Shown: in pieces, positions 1-5,347 of the stretch
Layout of the letters: every line of letters begins with the position of its first letter
Position numbering within the stretch: the stretch's first letter is position 1
Source: Gammaproteobacteria bacterium
GTDB lineage: Bacteria > Pseudomonadota > Gammaproteobacteria > BMS3Bbin11
NCBI GenBank assembly: GCA_030597275.1
Contig: JAUVSB010000087.1
Coordinates: forward strand, 1-6,333
Reading direction: 5' to 3'
DNA length: 6,333 nt
Notes under the pieces: model-generated
Told to the model about the DNA's origin: nothing
What the model saw: the letters and a program-made list of their open reading frames with translations, nothing else
Databases searched by the model: none
Translations under genes and position numbers: made by a program

Positions 1-1903
1 GGAAATACAGGATGACGCGGGTCTTGCTGACCGCTGCTTTGTCTGCAACTGACGAACGAGGCAAAACCAGCAACGGCAGTGTGATCAGAATCACACTGAG
101 TACTGCCGCCAGCAACAATGTCAGCACCAGTACGACATAACCCCACTCGATCAACTGCATGCCACCGCGATTACGCAGACTGAATATCTCCGGCAATGAT
201 GACCATTTTGTAAAATGATGGAAATAGGGTTTGTTGTCGGTAGCAGGCTCGAGGTCAAACTTGTAATCTTCAAGATACTGACCCCGACTGTCTGACAACA
301 GGGCCACCGTACCATCCTGGAACCAGGGGGCTGCCAACTGATTATAGCTGTCTTTCGGAAGTGGCATTCCTGCTGCATAAGCGACATCAAATGAACGTTC
401 GTCACTAAATTTTCTTATCTTCTGAACATCCTGCTCGGTAAATTTCCCATTTCGGATCAGTAAGGTACTCGTCTGCCAGCTACGGATCAGTGCAAGCCTT
501 TCAGCTGGTTTATCCTCACCCTGTATGTTGAGTGCATCAATTGCAGTGGCAAACAGTTTCAATGTATCTCGCGGCGGCATCTTGACCCAGCGCGTCATTG
601 CCAGGTAGCCACCCGGGGTAAGGTGATCCAGATACGTTTTGAGTGCCTCAATGGTATACAGGTAGTCTTCATTCAGTGCATACAAACCAGATGCTGAAGC
701 ATTGAAGGCATCCATTAGTGACAGCTGTATCAGGTCGTACTTTTTCTTATTCTGCGACAGGAAGCCACGTACATCCCCGGCATGTACGCTAACACCATCA
801 CGCTGGTACAGCTTGCCATTGAAATCGCTGTAGCGAGAGCCGACGATGTCGATCAGCCGAGGATTCAGTTCGACTGCATCAATCTCCAATGCTGAGTGAT
901 GCTGTTCTGAGTAATACAGCGCCTGCAGGATATCCGTACCACCTCCAGCACCCACAATCAGCACCGAGCCTGGATCATCCAGGTGATATGGCAATGCCGA
1001 GGTCACCTGGTCAAGATAGGCGAGTTGTGACGGGTCGTCAGTTGCCTTCGTGATAACAGTCATGTTATCGCCGTCGGTAAAAACACCCAGCTGCGGCAAC
1101 GGCTCTTCAGTACTGCCCAGGCTGAGCCCGGGTGCGTGCCTGAAAGGGACAGTTGCGCTGTCGACGATGCTGATCAACCCAAAAGGACTGGAGTCCTGCT
1201 CGATAACTTCTGTACCACTGACACGCAGGGTCTGGGGCAGGCTCTTGTAGGGTGACATTTGCAGATCCAGACTCGTTGCTGCCAGTGCGAGCACTATGCT
1301 GGACAGCCCCAGCAAAACAAGTATCAGTTTAGGATTCTTCATTCGTAGTTCCACACTGGCAACCAACAGGGACACCAGCCCCAGCGCACCGATGACAAGC
1401 AGGGCATTTTGCGGGAAAACCACAAACAGCAAGCCGATCACAATCAGGCTGCCAAGGCCGGCGCCAGCCAGATCCCAGGCATAGATACGCGACACCTGCC
1501 CGCTATACTGCATAAATGCCAGGCAGATGGCCGTGGCCGCAAAAAAGAAGGGCAGACTCAGCAGCAGGAAGATAATCAGCAGATAGCCGACCTGGCGGTA
1601 GTCCCACAGCATCAGTTCAGCATTGAATGGTAATGTCTGGGCAAGCATGAAACTGGCGACCGATGTCAGGCCAAAAAGCAGCAGACTGGTAAGGTAAATG
1701 TACTTGAAACGCAGCTGCAGCCAGTGCTGAAAAATTGAAACAAAGGTCCCGCTGAAACCGTAACCCAGCAGGGCAAGACCAATGATCATGTAGGAGAAAT
1801 GATGCCACTGTATGATAGAAAACAGTCGCATCAGCAGGATCTCGTAAGCCAGCGCTGCGCCCGAGATCAGCGATACTGAAAGATACGGCGGACGCTGAGG
1901 CAT
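1..1903 (-). CDS. Multi-pass membrane protein with spermidine-synthase-like SAM-binding domain (3' end beyond window)
   Basis: The reading frame is open from an ATG at 1903 to the left edge, giving 634 residues with no stop, so the C-terminus is missing. About seven hydrophobic helices (roughly residues 8-30, 36-58, 68-90, 105-131, 141-163, 165-184, 192-211) precede a soluble domain of about 370 residues. A further helix lies near 588-612. The soluble domain has a Rossmann-type SAM-binding motif, VGAGGGTD at 317-324, an acidic residue at E345 (VELNP) and a segment at 389-400 ending in LMDAF, where spermidine synthases carry their catalytic loop. That order matches the fused membrane/SpeE-like family. 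The first Asp of the aminopropyltransferase DxxD pair is Ser here and only D398 remains, so polyamine synthesis is doubtful; a SAM-dependent transferase acting at the membrane is an alternative. The start lies 21 bp after the pcm stop and in the same frame, with only a weak GGTAA-like ribosome site. Co-transcription with pcm is likely. Substrate unknown. Confidence 0.85.
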   Translation of the reverse strand, partial: MPQRPPYLSVSLISGAALAYEILLMRLFSIIQWHHFSYMIIGLALLGYGFSGTFVSIFQHWLQLRFKYIYLTSLLLFGLTSVASFMLAQTLPFNAELMLWDYRQVGYLLIIFLLLSLPFFFAATAICLAFMQYSGQVSRIYAWDLAGAGLGSLIVIGLLFVVFPQNALLVIGALGLVSLLVASVELRMKNPKLILVLLGLSSIVLALAATSLDLQMSPYKSLPQTLRVSGTEVIEQDSSPFGLISIVDSATVPFRHAPGLSLGSTEEPLPQLGVFTDGDNMTVITKATDDPSQLAYLDQVTSALPYHLDDPGSVLIVGAGGGTDILQALYYSEQHHSALEIDAVELNPRLIDIVGSRYSDFNGKLYQRDGVSVHAGDVRGFLSQNKKKYDLIQLSLMDAFNASASGLYALNEDYLYTIEALKTYLDHLTPGGYLAMTRWVKMPPRDTLKLFATAIDALNIQGEDKPAERLALIRSWQTSTLLIRNGKFTEQDVQKIRKFSDERSFDVAYAAGMPLPKDSYNQLAAPWFQDGTVALLSDSRGQYLEDYKFDLEPATDNKPYFHHFTKWSSLPEIFSLRNRGGMQLIEWGYVVLVLTLLLAAVLSVILITLPLLVLPRSSVADKAAVSKTRVILYF

Positions 1904-1924
1904 GAATTGTTTACCAGGTTCCGG

Positions 1925-2674
1925 TTAATGTTCACCGGTTACCGGCACGAACACCACCGGCAAGACCTGCCTGCTGACCACCTTTTGATCCTCACCTTTA
2001 TCAACAACCAGCAACTGCTGGATCATGAAACGGCTTCCTACCGGTACAACCATACGACCACCGGTTTTCAACTGTTTGATCAGCGGTGGAGGAATATGAC
2101 TGGCAGCCGCTGTCACGATAATGGCATCAAACGGGGCATGCTCCTCCCAGCCATAATAGCCATCACCCACCTTTGTGGTGACATTATCATATCCCAACCG
2201 TTGCAGGCGTTCTTTCGCCAGCAGCCCGAGTGCTTCAACGATTTCAATCGTGTAAACCTCAGCCGCCAGTTCGCTCAGTATGGCTGCCTGGTAGCCTGAG
2301 CCCGTACCCAATTCCAGCACCTTGCTGTCCGGCTTCAGATTCAGCATATCTGTCATTATTGCAACAATGTATGGCTGTGAAATGGTTTGCCCATGGCCAA
2401 TTGGCAATGGACGATTCTCATAGGCATAGTCCTGTTCTTCCGGTGGCACAAACTCGTGACGCGGCACAGTAGCAATCGCTTTCATCACACGTGGATCAAG
2501 CTCGCTCTTCTCCAGTTCGCGACTGGTTTGCCTTACGTCTTCTTCAATAATTTTGATCAGTTCCATGCGTGCTTTCTCAGTTGGATCATCGGCATAGGAG
2601 ACAATACTGACGCCTCCAGAAATCACCATAATCAATGAAGCAAGTGTTCCTGTACATACGTGTAAAACCTTCAT
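1925..2674 (-). CDS. pcm: Protein-L-isoaspartate O-methyltransferase, exported form
   Basis: The 249-residue product is a PCMT that methylates the carboxyl of L-isoaspartyl residues in aged proteins using SAM, starting their repair. The core aligns by eye with E. coli Pcm: ATVPRHEFV at 68-76, the family signature LPIGHGQTISQP at 90-101, SAM motif I VLELGTGSGYQ at 119-129, GDGYYGW at 170-176 and PFDAIIVTAA at 181-190. E. coli Pcm has 208 residues. The excess here is N-terminal: a basic start, a hydrophobic stretch at about 8-26 and a probable signal-peptidase site after A28 (SYA then DD), which suggests a periplasmic location. The ATG at 2674 is supported by TGGAGGG six bases upstream. It is the first gene of a probable two-gene unit with the membrane SAM-binding protein downstream. 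The enzyme assignment is strong; export is inferred from the leader alone. Confidence 0.95.
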   Translation of the reverse strand: MKVLHVCTGTLASLIMVISGGVSIVSYADDPTEKARMELIKIIEEDVRQTSRELEKSELDPRVMKAIATVPRHEFVPPEEQDYAYENRPLPIGHGQTISQPYIVAIMTDMLNLKPDSKVLELGTGSGYQAAILSELAAEVYTIEIVEALGLLAKERLQRLGYDNVTTKVGDGYYGWEEHAPFDAIIVTAAASHIPPPLIKQLKTGGRMVVPVGSRFMIQQLLVVDKGEDQKVVSRQVLPVVFVPVTGEH

Positions 2675-2680
2675 CTAGAG

Positions 2681-2687
2681 CCCTCCA
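2681..2687 (-). promoter_or_regulatory. Strong ribosome binding site of pcm
   Basis: On the minus strand TGGAGGG lies six bases before the ATG at 2674. This fixes the start so that the hydrophobic leader is included in the protein, which matters for calling the enzyme exported. Confidence 0.75.
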
Positions 2688-2691
2688 GCAA

Positions 2692-2722
2692 ACTATAATG
2701 ACTTAATGCCAATGTAGTGCAA
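2692..2722 (-). promoter_or_regulatory. Possible pcm promoter
   Basis: On the minus strand TTGCAC (2717-2722) and TATAGT (2692-2697) resemble sigma-70 -35 and -10 boxes, but the 19-bp spacer is long and the 5' leader would be only about 10 bases. A second candidate is TTGAAA at 2756-2761, followed 18 bp on by the weaker TATGTA. I cannot choose between them. Confidence 0.25.
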
Positions 2723-2815
2723 GCTATGTAATACATATGCGACGAAGAGTAACTATTTCAAGATAAGAGCCTAACCCATGTTGGAGTGGGGATACTGCCA
2801 TGATAGCACTGGTAG

Positions 2816-2845
2816 TTGACATTACCTGCACACTAAAGGTAAAAG
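2816..2845 (+). promoter_or_regulatory. Probable sigma-70 promoter of the small secreted-protein gene
   Basis: A perfect -35 box TTGACA (2816-2821) is followed after 18 bp by TAAAAG (2840-2845), which matches four of six -10 positions. Transcription would start near 2852, about 37 bases before the ATG at 2889. An imperfect dyad with arms ACTGCCA (2794-2800) and TGGTAGT (2810-2816) abuts the -35 box and could be an operator, but it is short. Confidence 0.5.
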
Positions 2846-2888
2846 TCAGGAGTCTGACAACACTGGAGCAAGAAAAAATCCCATTCCT

Positions 2889-3242
2889 ATGGCTATCAAG
2901 TATATCTATTTAGTGGCCGCAGTAATTCTCAGCTGCTGTTCAATTGTTTATGCGGCTGAGAATAAATCCCTCAATCTTCGCCCAGATGAGGTTCATGAAT
3001 CCTGCCACGATCTGGCTGCCGGTGCGAAGATAAATTACTCCTTTGAATGCTCTTCAGTAGCACTTTTCAATATTCACTTTCATCATGGTAAAGAGGTCAG
3101 CTACCCTGTTGCTGAGAAAATGATACTTCGTAGCAAGGGAACATTACTCGCAGACAGCACGCAAACCTATTGCCTGATGTGGAGCAATCCGCAGAGCCGG
3201 ACATTAACTCTACGTTATAACGTTGATGTACCTGCCGACTGA
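2889..3242 (+). CDS. Small secreted protein of unknown function
   Basis: The 117-residue product has a clear Sec leader: a Lys near the start, a hydrophobic core at about 6-21 and a likely cleavage site after A22 (VYA then AE). The mature part is about 95 residues, with cysteines C39, C54 and C95 and a His-rich strand NIHFHHGKEV at 61-70. Alternating polar and hydrophobic segments, then TQTYCLMWSNP (91-101) and a final TLTLRYNVDV strand (105-114), suggest a small beta-sandwich. The pattern loosely recalls GOLD/emp24-like domains, but I do not recognise the family. ILSC at 13-16 is an imperfect lipobox, so a lipoprotein is a weaker alternative. ATG 2889 is the only ATG that yields the leader; the frame is open upstream to a TGA at 2817 but without an ATG. 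The nearest GGAG (2865-2868) is about 20 bases away, so translation initiation looks weak. It converges on the rhodanese gene. Confidence 0.75.
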   Translation: MAIKYIYLVAAVILSCCSIVYAAENKSLNLRPDEVHESCHDLAAGAKINYSFECSSVALFNIHFHHGKEVSYPVAEKMILRSKGTLLADSTQTYCLMWSNPQSRTLTLRYNVDVPAD

Positions 3243-3274
3243 AACGCATTCATAAATGAGACTTTGGTCCCCGT

Positions 3275-3961
3275 TTACTTTTCGGGCTTGACCGTTGTCA
3301 ACCCTGCTGTTTCCCAGGCCTGCATGCCACCGCGATACCATTTCAATTTACTTGGCGGATAACCAATCTTTAACAAAGAGTGTATGTTTGTCGGTGACTG
3401 TCCACACCACATGCCATTGCAGAAGAACACCAGCGTACGTGCATTGCCAAAATCCCAGAATTCCGTCAGCCTCAAAGCGCCAAACTGGTTCTCAATAATG
3501 TCGGCCATCGCATCTTCATCTGCAGATCCCAGTGACAGCTTCTTGTAGTGAATATGAGTAGACCCCGGAATCGTCCCCCTGGCAACCCACTTCGGCCCGC
3601 GTGAATCGATGATCAGCAGTGAATCATCACCATCAGATTTACTCTTCAAGTACTTGAGCATTTCTATCTCACCGATAGTTTCGACACCCGCTATCTGTGC
3701 AGGCTGAATGCAAAACGGCGGGCACTTGCGTGATGTTTTGGTGAACGCCGGGTTCATACGATTGCTGGTATCCTGGGAACGCTGTATCGTAACTATTTTA
3801 CCGTTATGTTTAATGTCCACACTGGCCAGTGTACGGGTAATCTTGACCGGCATTTTGTTATCATTTTTACCTGCCCCCTCTTCCGCAACAGCTGGCAAGG
3901 TGAAGGTAAAGGTAAAGGAAAGAGCCATGGCGACTACACTGCATATTTTTAATTTTTGCAT
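3275..3961 (-). CDS. Periplasmic rhodanese-like (sulfurtransferase-fold) protein
   Basis: The 228-residue product starts with a signal peptide, with a likely cut after A26 (AVA then EE). A linker follows, with a Cys pair in CPPFC (80-84), then one rhodanese domain from about 93 to 224. Rhodanese marks are LLIIDSRG at 115-122, ARGTIPGSTHIHY at 127-139, the active-site loop FFCNGMWCGQS at 179-189 with candidate catalytic C181, and WYRGGMQAW at 208-216. Such domains carry sulfur as a cysteine persulfide or, when adapted, act in redox chemistry. C186 within the loop is unusual and could form a disulfide with C181, favouring a redox or sensing role. The ATG at 3961 has GAGG seven bases upstream on the minus strand. 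It appears to be transcribed alone; the stop lies 32 bp from that of the convergent secreted-protein gene. The sulfur donor and acceptor are unknown. Confidence 0.88.
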   Translation of the reverse strand: MQKLKICSVVAMALSFTFTFTLPAVAEEGAGKNDNKMPVKITRTLASVDIKHNGKIVTIQRSQDTSNRMNPAFTKTSRKCPPFCIQPAQIAGVETIGEIEMLKYLKSKSDGDDSLLIIDSRGPKWVARGTIPGSTHIHYKKLSLGSADEDAMADIIENQFGALRLTEFWDFGNARTLVFFCNGMWCGQSPTNIHSLLKIGYPPSKLKWYRGGMQAWETAGLTTVKPEK

Positions 3962-4005
3962 TTTATTGCCTCGGTTAAACTGGAAAATTCAAGGGCCCCA
4001 AGTCT

Positions 4006-4033
4006 AGCATAAGGTGTAGAAATCTAGATTCAA
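4006..4033 (-). promoter_or_regulatory. Possible promoter of the rhodanese gene
   Basis: On the minus strand TTGAAT (4028-4033) and TATGCT (4006-4011) are separated by 16 bp, giving a leader of about 40 bases before the ATG at 3961. The -35 region overlaps the perfect palindrome AATCTAGATT (4021-4030). Each box matches four of six consensus positions, so this is tentative. Confidence 0.33.
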
Positions 4034-4141
4034 TCTTACAGATATACAACGATTACTTAATTTCACCTGACTGACAATAAATTGCTGAAATTAGTCAAAT
4101 TGAAGAGATCAGGGGTGAAATCTACACGTCTGCTATTGAGA

Positions 4142-4159
4142 CAGGCTGTGTGAAAACTC
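4142..4159 (+). repeat. Left terminal inverted repeat
   Basis: CAGGCTGTGTGAAAACTC, perfectly complementary to 4293-4310; preceded directly by GAGA. Confidence 0.8.
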
Positions 4160-4257
4160 AATGAAATTTCAGTTTATTGGGACAGGGTGACACTTAAAGC
4201 AGAGAATAGGGCTGATAATAGATGCATCACCCCACATTTATGACAATATGAAGGTGA

Positions 4258-4280
4258 ACTGGCTGGAATTCTCCACCAGT
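4258..4280. repeat. Hairpin inside the MITE-like element
   Basis: Arms ACTGG (4258-4262) and CCAGT (4276-4280), plus TGGA (4264-4267) and TCCA (4272-4275), form a nine-pair stem with one bulged C at 4263 and the loop ATTC. Such subterminal structure is common in small transposable elements. Confidence 0.5.
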
Positions 4281-4292
4281 AATTCTATTTCA

Positions 4293-4310
4293 GAGTTTTC
4301 ACACAGCCTG
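4293..4310 (-). repeat. Right terminal inverted repeat
   Basis: GAGTTTTCACACAGCCTG on the plus strand, the exact reverse complement of 4142-4159; followed directly by GAGA. Confidence 0.8.
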
Positions 4311-4343
4311 GAGACATGGCGGACAAAAACAGGAAGAATCCCA

Positions 4344-4370
4344 GTTCGCTTAGATTTCTCCTAAGCGGAC
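4344..4370. repeat. Intergenic hairpin
   Basis: GTTCGCTTAG (4344-4353) pairs with CTAAGCGGAC (4361-4370) around a 7-base loop, with one wobble or mismatch position. No T-run follows on either strand, so it is unlikely to be a terminator. GCGGACA occurs at 4319-4325 and again at 4365-4371, which hints at decayed repetitive DNA right of the MITE-like element. No gene is seen in 4311-4430. Confidence 0.45.
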
Positions 4371-4430
4371 ATTTTCGGTGAAAGCTTAAACCGCCACTGT
4401 CGGCCAGGATCAGACGCTCTATGGACAAAG

Positions 4431-4456
4431 AAAAACAGCCCCGAAGGGTGGTTTTT
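4431..4456 (-). terminator. Intrinsic terminator of the phosphatase/phosphorylase operon
   Basis: Read on the minus strand, AAAAACCACCC (4456-4446), loop TTCG (4445-4442) and GGGCTGTTTTT (4441-4431) form a GC stem capped by a stable UUCG loop. Two internal mismatches are present, and a T-rich run follows. It begins 32 bp past the stop of the HAD gene. The symmetrical A and T flanks mean it could also act on the plus strand. Confidence 0.75.
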
Positions 4457-4488
4457 ATATTATCTAAGGCTATAGCTAAAAGAGATGC

Positions 4489-5319
4489 TTATGTAACAAG
4501 AGAATCCATAGCACAATCAAATATTCCATAATGACATGCTCCCTCAATCACTCCGCTTGTGTAATATCCTTTTAAGCCCATGACACCACCTTTGGCAAAA
4601 TATACTGTCAAGTCAGGATTCTGAGTCATTGACTTTTTTATGTTTTCTACTAGTTGATCATCGGCATTTCTGACAAGAACGCCAGAAAATCCTGCTGTTA
4701 GAGGAAAGATATCGTTCCCGCTATCACCACAAAATACAACGTCTTTTTTCGCTGTGCCATACTCATCAGCTAAATACTCTAAGGCAGTCTGTTTTGTCGC
4801 GCTTGCTGGTAAAAAATCAAGCAGCCCTTTTCCATCCAGGGAATCAAAACTGTATATAATTACTTCATCGAATCTCCCTTTCACCAGTTCATCAACCTCT
4901 TTTAATATCCGATCTTTATGTTGGTGATCAACATAATAGCTCTGCTTGAACTGACTCAGGTGCTCACTTTCCTGTTCCCTCATTCCATTAATACCAGCTA
5001 CCACATCTCTTATACTCATTGCATCCCAGTTTGGACTCTCCCTCCTCACATGATCTATCCATCCATAATCAAAGCTCCACTCACCATTCTTAAATTTTCT
5101 GATCGAGGTACCGACGTCGCTGCACAGAATATCTGGATATCTAACTCCAAATTCATCTATCGCTTTTTCGGTAAGAGCAAGATTTCGTCCCGTGACATAA
5201 ACGACAAGTACTTCATGCTTTTCAGTCAACGCATTAAACAAGCTGATAGCTTCCTCATCACTCTCCCACCTACCATTTGGGAGTAACGTTCTGTCTAAAT
5301 CCGTCGCTAATATCTTCAT
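4489..5319 (-). CDS. HAD-superfamily sugar phosphatase, sucrose-phosphatase-like
   Basis: From the chosen start the protein has 276 residues. It is a HAD subfamily-IIB hydrolase, which removes phosphate through an aspartyl-phosphate intermediate using Mg2+. Motif I is DLDRTLLP with nucleophile D7 and general acid D9, motif II is VTGRN around T43, the motif III lysine is K176 (ATKQTALEYL), and motif IV is CGDSGNDIFPL with D199 and D203. The CGDSGND signature, the following GVLVRNA and the C-terminal YYTSGVIEGACHYGIF resemble cyanobacterial sucrose-phosphate phosphatase, so a phosphorylated disaccharide or glycoside is the likely substrate. Glucosylglycerol-phosphate or glucosylglycerate-phosphate are alternatives. 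An ATG at 5358 would add 13 residues and overlap the upstream gene. The start at 5319 is preferred because MKILATDLD is a typical HAD N-terminus and GAGG sits five bases upstream. It lies 28 bp after the GH13 gene and precedes a terminator, so it is the last gene of the operon. Confidence 0.87.
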   Translation of the reverse strand: MKILATDLDRTLLPNGRWESDEEAISLFNALTEKHEVLVVYVTGRNLALTEKAIDEFGVRYPDILCSDVGTSIRKFKNGEWSFDYGWIDHVRRESPNWDAMSIRDVVAGINGMREQESEHLSQFKQSYYVDHQHKDRILKEVDELVKGRFDEVIIYSFDSLDGKGLLDFLPASATKQTALEYLADEYGTAKKDVVFCGDSGNDIFPLTAGFSGVLVRNADDQLVENIKKSMTQNPDLTVYFAKGGVMGLKGYYTSGVIEGACHYGIFDCAMDSLVT

Positions 5320-5347
5320 ACTGACCTCTAAAATTGATTCACCTTTA

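Larger units (their letters stand above)
4142..4310. mobile_element. MITE-like element with 18-bp terminal inverted repeats
   Basis: The ends are perfect 18-bp inverted repeats, CAGGCTGTGTGAAAACTC on the left and its exact complement on the right. After a two-base offset, TGAAAT (4162-4167) pairs with ATTTCA (4287-4292), which lengthens the match. The element is flanked on both sides by GAGA (4138-4141 and 4311-4314), consistent with a 4-bp target duplication. Its 169 bp cannot encode a transposase and I see no transposase remnant, so it resembles a non-autonomous element mobilised by an IS with the same ends. The parent IS family is not identified. An alternative is a long-range RNA stem or a fixed intergenic repeat. 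Confidence 0.6.

Noticed and set aside
151..405. Minus-strand 84-codon frame
   Set aside because: It is an out-of-frame shadow of the large membrane protein, whose own frame is open throughout 1-1903.
1907..2299. Plus-strand open frame of 130 codons
   Set aside because: It lies opposite pcm, which has unmistakable family motifs; the frame has no recognisable domain and no convincing ribosome site.
3243..3274. Bidirectional terminator between the convergent genes
   Set aside because: The 32-bp gap shows no GC-rich inverted repeat followed by a T-run on either strand.
3962..4488. CRISPR array, tRNA or small ORF in the intergenic stretch
   Set aside because: There are no regularly spaced direct repeats and no cloverleaf or CCA-ended structure, and the short frames lack ribosome sites or protein-like composition; the repeats present are better explained as a MITE-like element and hairpins.
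4918..5286. Plus-strand open frame of 122 codons
   Set aside because: It is antisense to the HAD phosphatase motifs and encodes low-complexity sequence with no recognisable domain.
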